Below, one piece after another: positions 1 to 5,526 of a stretch of 5,848 nucleotides of DNA. The stretch is from an uncultured Desulfovibrio sp. (GTDB taxonomy: Bacteria; Desulfobacterota; Desulfovibrionia; Desulfovibrionales; Desulfovibrionaceae): NCBI GenBank assembly GCA_947177645.1, contig CAMWVJ010000089.1, forward strand, positions 1 through 5,848. The letters are read 5' to 3'. Under the pieces are notes generated by a model. The model saw nothing but the letters and a program-made list of their open reading frames with translations, did no database searches and was not told the DNA's origin. Each line of letters opens with the position of its first letter. The stretch's first letter is position 1. The position numbers and the translations under genes were made by a program.

Positions 1-843
1 GTTCATGGCCGTGGCGGATTCGGAGAGGCGGGCGGCCGCTTCCTGCGCCTGGTTGCGCACTTCGTTCAGGGCCACGTTGAGGCTTTCGGCGCCCTTGTCG
101 ATGCCGCTGACCACGCCTTCGAGCTGCGTGACCATGTGGGTGCGCGCCTCGGCCGCGGCCTGCTTGCTGCGCTTCTCGAGGGCGATGCGCTCGGTGATGT
201 CCTCGCCCACCTCGAGATGGCCGATGACCTTGCCGCTCGCGTCATGCAGGTATTCGAGGATAATCTGCATGGTCTTGCCGTTGGGCATGTGGTTGATGAC
301 GCGGTGGTTGCCCTTGCGCAGCTGCTCGATACCGCAGTTGGGAGTGTTGCAGATGTTGCCGCCCTTGGCGGAGCAGTGCTTGCCCATGACCTCGTCCATG
401 GAGGTCTTGCCCATGGACTTGAGCGAGGCCGTGTTGCAGAAGGTCCAGTTCATGTCCGGGTCGGTGACGGCGATGGCCCAGGGCAGGCCGTTGAGGATGC
501 TCTCGTACCAGTGCGTGCGATCGAGCGAGCGCTGGCGCATGCCCACCACGCCGCGGGCCAGCGGGGCGAGGCTGCCGCAGGCGGCCGGGTCGAGCTGGGG
601 CACGGCCTTGCCCTGCGCGGCGGCCTCGGCGTATTCCGCGATCTTCGGCAAATTGCCCGTGCTTTTGGAAATGAGGACGGCCCCGATGATAGCGAGCACG
701 ATGGCCGCGCCGATGCCGGGGAGCGCCGCGCTCCAGGCGGAGGCGCCCGATGACATGCTGATGCTCACGATGCAGGCGAGGCACGCGAGCACCAGGAAGC
801 AGAGGAAGATAAGCACCTGTTTGGAGCTGAGTGAATTGCTCAT
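1..843 (-). CDS. Methyl-accepting chemotaxis receptor with cytoplasmic PAS domain, N-terminal part
   Basis: This is the first 281 codons of an inner-membrane chemoreceptor; the reading frame is open at the left edge, so the signalling tip that contacts CheA/CheW is missing. Start ATG is at 843-841, preceded by AAGGA at 7 nt spacing. Residues 9-31 and about 40-59 are hydrophobic helices separated by only a short loop, so there is no periplasmic sensor domain and sensing must be cytoplasmic. A short linker leads to a PAS domain at about 110-222, which ends in the typical GxIxxxEDITER-like motif (GHLEVGEDITER, 208-219). Within the PAS domain are clustered cysteines C157, C165 and C170 plus C136. 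From 222 on the protein becomes a heptad-rich Ala/Glu/Gln helix (ARLSESATAMN at 271-281), as in the methylation/signalling domain of receptors of sulfate reducers. The ligand is unknown; PAS implies a small molecule, redox or haem/flavin cofactor. A PAS-containing histidine kinase is a less likely alternative because of the C-terminal helix. Confidence 0.85.
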   Translation of the reverse strand, partial: MSNSLSSKQVLIFLCFLVLACLACIVSISMSSGASAWSAALPGIGAAIVLAIIGAVLISKSTGNLPKIAEYAEAAAQGKAVPQLDPAACGSLAPLARGVVGMRQRSLDRTHWYESILNGLPWAIAVTDPDMNWTFCNTASLKSMGKTSMDEVMGKHCSAKGGNICNTPNCGIEQLRKGNHRVINHMPNGKTMQIILEYLHDASGKVIGHLEVGEDITERIALEKRSKQAAAEARTHMVTQLEGVVSGIDKGAESLNVALNEVRNQAQEAAARLSESATAMN

Positions 844-850
844 GGCTGTG

Positions 851-858
851 TCCTTTCC
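851..858 (-). promoter_or_regulatory. Ribosome binding site of the chemoreceptor gene
   Basis: On the minus strand GGAAAGGA lies 7 nt before the ATG at 843. It supports this start and the N-terminal hydrophobic segment as the true beginning of the receptor. Confidence 0.6.
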
Positions 859-926
859 AAAAGCTGCTGGGCTGAAAGGGCGCCCGGCGGCGGGAAAGCC
901 GCGCCGCATGGCGGAATCTGCACTTC

Positions 927-953
927 TGTTCGGTATGTGGCGGAGAAACTTTA
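927..953 (-). promoter_or_regulatory. Sigma-28 (FliA)-like promoter for the chemoreceptor
   Basis: On the minus strand TAAAGTTT (953-946) is followed after exactly 11 nt by ACCGAACA (934-927). The FliA consensus in enterobacteria is TAAAGTTT-N11-GCCGATAA, so the -35 box is perfect and the -10 box matches 5 of 8 positions including the CCGA core. Transcription would start near 920, giving a leader of about 76 nt before the ATG at 843. The placement just after the recR terminator and before a chemotaxis gene fits the usual FliA regulon. An overlapping TATAAA (955-950) has no -35 box at a suitable distance, so a sigma-70 reading is weaker. Confidence 0.6.
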
Positions 954-976
954 TATGGAACGGGGCTTTTTGCAAG

Positions 977-1005
977 AAAAAAGGGGAGGGGGCGGCGCCC
1001 TCCCC
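977..1005 (-). terminator. Rho-independent terminator after recR
   Basis: On the minus strand an 8-bp perfect stem GGGGAGGG (1005-998) / CCCTCCCC (990-983) encloses a 7-nt loop and is followed at once by TTTTTT (982-977). It lies 27 nt past the recR stop and closes the ilvE-dnaX-ybaB-recR transcript, separating it from the chemoreceptor gene. Confidence 0.92.
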
Positions 1006-1032
1006 ACATGGGAGAAGCGGCCGGCAGGCTGC

Positions 1033-1629
1033 TTACAGCTCCTGCCGGAAGCGCAGGGACTGGCGCAGCGTCTCGCGGTCCATGTACTTGACCTCGGCGC
1101 CCAGGGGGATGCCCTGCGCAAGGCGCGACACGCGCAAGGAAGGGAAGCGCCGGCGCACCATCTCGCGCACATAGGCCGCGGTATTTTCCGCCTCAACAGT
1201 GGCGCCAAGAGCGAGGATGAGCTCGGCTATCTCGCCCTCCGCGAGGCGCCGCTCCAGGCGCTCGAGATCCGGCGCGCCCTCCTGCGGGCCGAGGAGCCCG
1301 CCGAGGATGAGGTACTGCCCGCGATAAAAACCGCCTTCTTCCAGAGTGAGCATGCTGTCCCACTCGGTGACGAGGCAGAGGGTGTCGCGGCTGCGGGCGG
1401 CGTCGGCGCAGATGGCGCAGGGGTCGGTGGCTGAGAGGCCCCCGCAGCGCCCGCAAAGATGCAGGCTGTCGCGCAGGCCGTGGATATTCTGCCCGAGGCG
1501 GCGCGTCTCGGCCTCGGGCCACTTGAGCAGGGTCATGGCCACCCGCATGGCGGACTTGGGGCCGAGGCCCGGCAGGCGCGCCATCTGCTCGACGAGCACC
1601 CTGAGCGGCTCGGGAACGCGGGCCGGCAT
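1033..1629 (-). CDS. recR: Recombination mediator protein RecR
   Basis: RecR acts with RecO/RecF to load RecA on gapped DNA during recombinational repair. It forms a ring-like clamp around DNA. The 198-residue product has normal family length. In order it shows a helix-hairpin-helix segment LPGLGPKSAMRVA (19-31), a four-cysteine zinc finger (C59, C62, C71, C74), a TOPRIM domain (about 83-160, with E89, the FYRGQYLILGG stretch at 101-111 and the ATVEAENTAAY stretch at 143-153) and the C-terminal GIPLGAEVKYMD wrap (173-184). The TOPRIM motif reads EWDSM rather than the usual E-x-x-x-D, so the conserved Asp position is Met. The ATG at 1629 is 3 bp after the ybaB stop with only a weak Shine-Dalgarno, suggesting translational coupling. 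A strong terminator follows. No recF or recO lies in the window. Confidence 0.96.
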   Translation of the reverse strand: MPARVPEPLRVLVEQMARLPGLGPKSAMRVAMTLLKWPEAETRRLGQNIHGLRDSLHLCGRCGGLSATDPCAICADAARSRDTLCLVTEWDSMLTLEEGGFYRGQYLILGGLLGPQEGAPDLERLERRLAEGEIAELILALGATVEAENTAAYVREMVRRRFPSLRVSRLAQGIPLGAEVKYMDRETLRQSLRFRQEL

Positions 1630-1632
1630 GGC

Positions 1633-1944
1633 CTAGAACATGCCGGGCAACTTGATGCCCCCGGAAATGGCGTTCATCTCGCGCTCCATGCTTTCGCGGG
1701 CAATGCGCGAGGCCTCGTTGACCGCGGCGAGGATGAGGTCCTGCAGCATCTCCACATCGCCGCCCTCAAGGGCCTTGGGGTCGATGGTGAGCTTGCGCAG
1801 CTCCTGCTTGCCGGAAACCTCGGCCTTGACCATGCCGCCGCCGCTGGCGGCCTCGTAGGTGCGCTCGGCCATCTCCTGCTGGAGCTTGGCGAGCTTGTTC
1901 TGCATGACCTGGGCCTGGCGCAGGATGTCGTTCATGTTGCGCAT
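1633..1944 (-). CDS. ybaB: YbaB/EbfC family nucleoid-associated protein
   Basis: This small DNA-binding protein (103 residues, normal length about 100-110) is a homodimer in characterised relatives and is thought to help organise the nucleoid; its exact role is unsettled. The sequence shows the family layout: an N-terminal amphipathic helix MNDILRQAQVMQNKLAKLQQ (4-23), a Gly-rich turn ASGGGMV (33-39), a beta strand ending VSGKQELRKLTIDP (43-56), the MLQDLILAAVNEA helix (66-78) and a Met/Gly-rich tail ending LPGMF. The ATG at 1944 has GAGGAG at 6 nt spacing, which favours it over the internal Met at codon 4. It sits 33 bp behind dnaX and 3 bp before recR, the conserved dnaX-ybaB-recR arrangement seen in many bacteria. 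Confidence 0.95.
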   Translation of the reverse strand: MRNMNDILRQAQVMQNKLAKLQQEMAERTYEAASGGGMVKAEVSGKQELRKLTIDPKALEGGDVEMLQDLILAAVNEASRIARESMEREMNAISGGIKLPGMF

Positions 1945-1950
1945 GGGGGT

Positions 1951-1956
1951 CTCCTC
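1951..1956 (-). promoter_or_regulatory. Ribosome binding site of ybaB
   Basis: GAGGAG (1956-1951) is 6 nt upstream of the ATG at 1944. It decides between Met1 and Met4 as the start. Confidence 0.65.
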
Positions 1957-1977
1957 GCGCCCGTGGGCGCGTTATCG

Positions 1978-3801
1978 TTAGGGTTTGGCGTTGCGGGGGC
2001 CGGCCGGGGCGCCCGCTTCCGTGCAATGGTCGATTTCCGCGCCCAAAAGCTCGAAGCAGTGCTGGAGCTCGGGGCGCCGGGAAAATTCGGCGATGAGTTC
2101 GCCCTGGCTGCGGCGCGCCTTGGGGGCCACGATGTCGAGCTCAGGCGCCGCGCCGCCGCAATAGCCGGCGAGGGCCGCTTCCAGCGCCGGGCGGTGCTTT
2201 TCCAGCTGGTGCACGAGGGCGCGCGCGGGCGCATGCAGGGTGAGCGCCCCGGGGCGCCAGTCCACCTCGAGGCCGCGCAGGGCGTGGAGCGGGGGCGCGG
2301 GGCGCCCGGCCTCGTGCTCGGTGGTGCAGAAGGCGCAGAACGAGGCCCAGTCCGGCTGAAAATTGGGGGCTGGCTGCACCGGCTCGGGCGCGTTGCCGGG
2401 TGCGGCTGCTTCGGCCTCGGGCGCTCCAGTGGATGCAGCAGCGGCCGGGGCAGGCTTTTCCATGGGCTCCCGGTGGGGCTCGACGGGTGCGGCGGCCTCG
2501 GCGTGCCCGGACTCCGCCCTCTGAGGCTCCGCTTCCTGCACGGGCGCGGGCGCTTCTTCCGCTTGCGGGGCTTTCATTTCCGGGGCCGGAGCCTGTGCCG
2601 GTGCAGGCTTCGCCGGCTCTACCCGCGGCGGGTGCTCGCCGGGAGCCGCCGGGCGCACCGGCTCCGCTATGGCGCCCCCGAGGCTGTCCAGCTTTTCCAG
2701 CGGCAAAAGGCGCGGCAAAAGGGCCAGGTTGAGCAGCAACAGCTCCAGCGCGGCCCCGGGTTCCGGGCTCTGGGTGATGCCGCGCTGCGCGTCGAGGGTC
2801 ATCTGCCAGGCGGCATGGAGGTGCGGGGCCGAAAAGCGCTCCGCCATGGCCTTGAGCCACGCGGCCTCGTCCTCCGGGAGGGCCAGCGCGCTAAGCGCCG
2901 CGCCGCCGCCCTGCCTGAGCAGGAAGAGGTTACGCCAGTGACCGGCGAGCTCGCGCAGGAAGAAGCCGATGTCCACGCCCTCGCGCAGCAGGTGGCGGCT
3001 CGTGTCCGTGGCTGCGGCGCAATCCTGCGTCGCAAGCGCGCCGAAGAGCCGGGTGAAAAGCTCCTGCCCGGCGAGGCCGAGCACCTGGCGGGTGGTCTCC
3101 GCGTCCAGCGTGGCGGCGCCGAGGGCCAGCGTCTGGTCGAGCAGGGACATGGCGTCGCGCACGCTGCCCGCGGCGCGCCTTGCGATGAGGCGCACGGCCG
3201 CGTCCTCATAGCCGCGGCCCTCGGCATTGAGGGTGCGCACGAGATGGGCGGCGAGCGCGTCCTCCCCAAGGTGGCGGAAGACGAAGTGCTGGCAGCGGCT
3301 GACGATGGTGACGGGGAACTTGTGGGCCTCGGTGGTGGCGAAGATAAAGACCACGCGCTCTGGCGGCTCCTCCAGCGTCTTTAAGAGCGCGTTGAAGGCG
3401 CTGCGCGAGAGCATGTGCGCCTCGTCGATGATGAAGACCTTGTAGCGGCCGTCCATGGGCGCGTAGCCGATATGCTCCCTGAGGGCGCGGGCGTCCTCCA
3501 CGCTGTTGTTGGAGGCGCCGTCGATCTCGGTCACGTCCACATGGGAGCCGGCCGCTATCTTGCGGCACTGGGCGCACTCGTTGCACGGTTCGGCCGCCGG
3601 GGCGTGCTCGCAGTTGAGCGCCTTGGCGAAGATGCGGGCGATGGTGGTCTTGCCGACGCCCCGGGTGCCGCTCAAAAGATAGGCCGGGGCCGGGCTGTCG
3701 CGTTCAGCGGCGCGCGACAGCGCGGCCACGACCATCTCCTGGCCGGCCACTTCGGCGAAGGTCTGCGGACGGTAGCGCGCCGCGAGCGAAAGGTGCTTCA
3801 T
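1978..3801 (-). CDS. dnaX: DNA polymerase III subunit tau/gamma (clamp-loader ATPase)
   Basis: DnaX is the ATPase of the clamp loader, which opens the beta clamp and places it on primed DNA; full-length tau also ties polymerase cores and DnaB helicase together. The product is 607 residues (E. coli tau is 643). The N-terminal AAA+ module shows Walker A GTRGVGKT (45-52), four zinc-binding cysteines C64, C73, C76 and C79, Walker B VFIIDEAH (122-129), sensor 1 IFATTE (153-158), the SRC arginine finger motif (168-170) and sensor 2 GSVRD (212-216). The collar domain runs to about 370. Residues about 380-482 form a Pro/Ala/Glu-rich linker, followed by a compact C-terminal domain (about 484-593). I see no A-rich slippery heptamer in the linker, so a frameshift-made gamma form is not evident. 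The ATG at 3801 has GGAG 4 nt upstream and follows ilvE by 27 bp. Confidence 0.97.
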   Translation of the reverse strand: MKHLSLAARYRPQTFAEVAGQEMVVAALSRAAERDSPAPAYLLSGTRGVGKTTIARIFAKALNCEHAPAAEPCNECAQCRKIAAGSHVDVTEIDGASNNSVEDARALREHIGYAPMDGRYKVFIIDEAHMLSRSAFNALLKTLEEPPERVVFIFATTEAHKFPVTIVSRCQHFVFRHLGEDALAAHLVRTLNAEGRGYEDAAVRLIARRAAGSVRDAMSLLDQTLALGAATLDAETTRQVLGLAGQELFTRLFGALATQDCAAATDTSRHLLREGVDIGFFLRELAGHWRNLFLLRQGGGAALSALALPEDEAAWLKAMAERFSAPHLHAAWQMTLDAQRGITQSPEPGAALELLLLNLALLPRLLPLEKLDSLGGAIAEPVRPAAPGEHPPRVEPAKPAPAQAPAPEMKAPQAEEAPAPVQEAEPQRAESGHAEAAAPVEPHREPMEKPAPAAAASTGAPEAEAAAPGNAPEPVQPAPNFQPDWASFCAFCTTEHEAGRPAPPLHALRGLEVDWRPGALTLHAPARALVHQLEKHRPALEAALAGYCGGAAPELDIVAPKARRSQGELIAEFSRRPELQHCFELLGAEIDHCTEAGAPAGPRNAKP

Positions 3802-3828
3802 GCCGCTCCGCCGGGCTCACCGGCCTGC

Positions 3829-4749
3829 CTAGAACGTGTAATGCGTCAGCCAGTCGGCGTATTTCGGGTTCTCGCCGGTGGCGATGGCGAAAAACTCCTT
3901 CTGGAGGCGCTTGGTCACGGGGCCGGCGTGGCCCTCGCCGATCTGGCGGTGGTCCACCTCGCGGATGGGCGTGATCTCCGCGGCCGTGCCGGTGAAGAAG
4001 GCCTCGTCCGCGGTGTAGAGCTCGTCGCGGGTGAACTGCTCTTCCTTCACGGTGTAACCCATGTCGCGCGCCACGGTGATGACGGAATTGCGCGTGATGC
4101 CGCCGAGGATGGAGGTGAGCGGCGTGGTCTTGATGATGCCGTCGCGCACGATGAAGATGTTCTCGCCCGTGGCTTCGGAGACGAAGCCGTTGGTGTCGAG
4201 CATGACGGCCTCGTCGTAGCCGTCCTCCTTGGCCTCGATCTTGGCGAGGATGGAGTTGATGTAGTTGCCCGCGGCCTTGGCCTTGGACATGCTCGTGTTC
4301 ACATGGCTCCTGGCGAAGCTGCTCGTCTTGATGCAGATGCCCTTTTCCAGCGCCTCGGGGCCGAGATAGGCGCCCCAGGGCCACACGGCGATGATGGTCT
4401 GGATGGGATTGTTGCCCGGGTAGACGCCCATCTCGCCGTAGCCCACGAAGGAGAGCGGCCGGATATAGCCCGCGGGCAGCTTGTTGGCGACGAGGGTTTC
4501 GATACAGGCGTCGGCCAGCTGGTCGGCGGTGTAGGGCAGCTTCATGCGCAGGATCTTGGCGGAATTGAGCATGCGCTTGCAGTGGTCGCCCAGGCGGAAG
4601 ACCGCCGAGGTGCCGTCCACGCAGGCATAGGCGCGGATGCCCTCAAAAATGGCGCTCCCGTAGTGCAAGGAGTGGGTGAGCACGTGAACCTGGGCCTGAT
4701 CCCAGGGAACCAGCTTGCCGTCGAACCAGATGAAGTGCGTTGTCTGCAT
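3829..4749 (-). CDS. ilvE: Branched-chain amino acid aminotransferase
   Basis: This PLP enzyme transfers an amino group between glutamate and the 2-oxo acids of leucine, isoleucine and valine, the last step of their synthesis and first of their breakdown. It is cytosolic and belongs to fold type IV. The 306 residues match E. coli IlvE length (309). Visible motifs are the N-terminal HSLHYGSAIFEGIRAY (26-41), R59 in the phosphate site, the PLP lysine K158 within KAAGNYINS (158-166), the SEATGENIF stretch (191-199, E192), LGGITR (215-220) and FTGTAAEITPIR (252-263), followed by GEGHAGPVTKRLQ (271-283). D-amino acid transaminase and aminodeoxychorismate lyase share the fold, but the SEATGENIF and GTAAEITP signatures point to IlvE. 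The ATG at 4749 has GAGGA 5 nt upstream. The stop is 27 bp before dnaX, so it probably leads the operon. Confidence 0.95.
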   Translation of the reverse strand: MQTTHFIWFDGKLVPWDQAQVHVLTHSLHYGSAIFEGIRAYACVDGTSAVFRLGDHCKRMLNSAKILRMKLPYTADQLADACIETLVANKLPAGYIRPLSFVGYGEMGVYPGNNPIQTIIAVWPWGAYLGPEALEKGICIKTSSFARSHVNTSMSKAKAAGNYINSILAKIEAKEDGYDEAVMLDTNGFVSEATGENIFIVRDGIIKTTPLTSILGGITRNSVITVARDMGYTVKEEQFTRDELYTADEAFFTGTAAEITPIREVDHRQIGEGHAGPVTKRLQKEFFAIATGENPKYADWLTHYTF

Positions 4750-4802
4750 GGCTGTCCTCGCGCTGGGCGCATTTGGCGCGTGCGGTTGGCGGACGAAAGC
4801 CC

Positions 4803-4814
4803 GCGCGGCCGCGC
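4803..4814. repeat. 12-bp perfect palindrome in the ilvE leader
   Basis: GCGCGGCCGCGC is its own reverse complement. On the minus strand it is followed by a second possible hairpin, GCGGGC-TTTC-GTCCGC (about 4806-4791, one G-U pair). No T run follows either, so they are not a usual intrinsic terminator for the MerR gene; they could structure the ilvE leader or simply reflect high GC. Confidence 0.35.
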
Positions 4815-4823
4815 AAGGGAGAG

Positions 4824-4852
4824 ATGCTACTTAAAAGCGCGGGGCTTGGCAA
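4824..4852 (-). promoter_or_regulatory. Sigma-70-like promoter for ilvE-dnaX-ybaB-recR
   Basis: On the minus strand TTGCCA (4852-4847, 5/6 to TTGACA) and TAGCAT (4829-4824, 4/6 to TATAAT) are separated by exactly 17 bp, and the spacer holds an AT-rich TTTTAA unusual for this GC-rich region. Transcription would start near 4817, about 68 nt before the ilvE ATG. The -10 box includes the TAG stop codon of the upstream MerR gene, so the promoter is embedded in its 3' end. Confidence 0.5.
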
Positions 4853-5318
4853 GCGGCGCGGGGCTTTCGTCCCTGTCCGCGGTTCTGCAACGAAGGTCTT
4901 CACAATACGGGCAGGAATCGGCGGCGCTGAGGCTCGCGAGGATGCCGCAGCCGGCTCCGCAGCCCGGCCCGTGGGCCGAGGCGTCGCGCAGGGCCATGAG
5001 CTCGGCCTTGAGGTGTTCAAGCCCCGCGATCTGCGCCTCCACATTGGCGATGTGCTCGTCCACCAGCGTGTGCACCCAGGCGCAGTCGCGCGCGGGCCGG
5101 TCGCGGAAGGCGAGCAGTTCGCGGATCTCGGCGAGCTTCATGCCGTGGCGGCGGCAGTGCATGACGAAGCGCAGCTGCTCAAGGTCGGCCTCGCCGTAAA
5201 GGCGGTAATTGCCCTCGCTGCGCTCGGGCCGCGCGAGCAGGCCCTCCTTTTCATAAAAGCGGATGGTCACCACCGGGCATCCGGCCAGTTTGGCCAGCTC
5301 GCCGATCTTCATTTTCAT
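4827..5318 (-). CDS. MerR-family regulator, CadR/PbrR-like (heavy metal)
   Basis: MerR regulators bind as dimers between the -35 and -10 boxes of long-spaced promoters and twist the DNA when the effector binds. The 163-residue product has the winged helix-turn-helix KIGELAKLAGCPVVTIRFYE (4-23), the wing with NYRLYGEADLEQL (37-49), and a dimerisation coiled coil at about 80-113. The whole length resembles the Cd/Pb group: C79 before the long helix and C124 in the GCGILASL stretch occupy the positions of their metal-binding cysteines, and C14 matches PbrR. An extra cluster C136-x2-C139-x4-C144 follows in the tail. The frame can be extended to an ATG at 5483, but the ATG at 5318 has GAGGAG at 6 nt spacing and begins exactly where the family does. 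The metal is inferred, and no metal exporter gene is visible nearby. Confidence 0.88.
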   Translation of the reverse strand: MKMKIGELAKLAGCPVVTIRFYEKEGLLARPERSEGNYRLYGEADLEQLRFVMHCRRHGMKLAEIRELLAFRDRPARDCAWVHTLVDEHIANVEAQIAGLEHLKAELMALRDASAHGPGCGAGCGILASLSAADSCPYCEDLRCRTADRDESPAPLAKPRAFK

Positions 5319-5324
5319 GGCGTA

Positions 5325-5330
5325 CTCCTC
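5325..5330 (-). promoter_or_regulatory. Ribosome binding site of the MerR gene
   Basis: GAGGAG (5330-5325) lies 6 nt before the ATG at 5318. This settles the start against the 55-codon longer frame beginning at 5483, whose extra residues look like untranslated GC-rich DNA. Confidence 0.7.
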
Positions 5331-5349
5331 GGGGCCGCGTCCTCGCTTG

Positions 5350-5381
5350 AGGATAGTGGGCACGGCCGGCGCGAAAGTCAA
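5350..5381 (-). promoter_or_regulatory. Promoter of the MerR gene with 20-bp spacer
   Basis: On the minus strand TTGACT (5381-5376, 5/6 to consensus) and TATCCT (5355-5350, 4/6) are 20 bp apart. Promoters controlled by MerR-type activators have 19-20 bp instead of 17, so this fits self-regulation or activation by the encoded protein. Only a central CGGCCG (5363-5368) is symmetric in the spacer; the flanking bases do not pair, so no full operator dyad is claimed. A 17-bp alternative -10 (CACTAT) is a poorer match. Confidence 0.45.
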
Positions 5382-5407
5382 TGTGCCGGGGCGACCGGGC
5401 GCGCCGC

Positions 5408-5436
5408 TTGCAAGGGGGGCGGCGGCGTGCGAGAAT
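5408..5436 (+). promoter_or_regulatory. Possible sigma-70 promoter for the rightward genes
   Basis: TTGCAA (5408-5413) and GAGAAT (5431-5436) are separated by 17 bp, each matching 4 of 6 consensus bases. Transcription would begin near 5443, about 39 nt before the ATG at 5482. It diverges from the MerR promoter, with about 26 bp between the two -35 boxes. The matches are modest and could be chance. Confidence 0.3.
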
Positions 5437-5481
5437 GCTGGCCGGAGCGCGCGTTCCGACACCGACGACCGGAGGAAACGC

Positions 5482-5526
5482 ATGGAACCCCGTCACACCC
5501 GCTGGCAACAGCATTCGGAGGCCTGA
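5482..5526 (+). CDS. Candidate 14-residue ORF overlapping the next gene
   Basis: ATG at 5482 follows GGAGGA (5471-5476) with 5 nt spacing, among the best ribosome binding sites in the window. The frame encodes MEPRHTRWQQHSEA and stops at TGA 5524-5526, whose last base is the A of the next ATG (TGATG). This layout suggests translational coupling with the downstream unknown gene. The peptide matches no family I recognise. It could be a leader peptide, a tiny protein, or a chance frame whose Shine-Dalgarno actually serves the downstream gene; coding status cannot be judged from 14 codons. Confidence 0.35.
   Translation: MEPRHTRWQQHSEA

Noticed and set aside
5..1174. A 389-codon plus-strand frame over the chemoreceptor
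   Set aside because: It runs through the recR terminator, the sigma-28-like promoter and the receptor's membrane and PAS coding region; the translation is Met/Ser/Arg-rich with no recognisable domain.
1459..3384. A 641-codon open frame on the plus strand antisense to recR, ybaB and dnaX
   Set aside because: The opposite strand encodes clear DnaX, YbaB and RecR motifs. Such long antisense frames arise in GC-rich genes because stop codons are rare in the mirrored frame; the translation is a Gly/Ala/Arg/His-rich run with no domain I recognise.
3802..3828. Small signal recognition particle RNA gene next to dnaX, as in some bacteria
   Set aside because: The gap to ilvE is only 27 bp, too short for that RNA.
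4791..4814. Intrinsic terminator between the MerR gene and ilvE
   Set aside because: The palindrome and hairpin are GC-rich but no T run follows on the minus strand.
4750..4826. Amino-acid attenuator leader peptide for ilvE
   Set aside because: No short frame rich in Leu, Ile or Val codons followed by a terminator/antiterminator pair is visible in the leader.
3415..5199. A 594-codon open frame on the plus strand antisense to dnaX, ilvE and the MerR gene
   Set aside because: Same GC-driven shadow effect; the minus strand holds full-length IlvE with its PLP lysine and a full MerR domain.
5319..5483. Upstream extension of the MerR gene to an ATG at 5483
   Set aside because: It would add 55 residues before a canonical MerR start, cross the candidate promoter, and ignore the GAGGAG ribosome binding site at 5330-5325.
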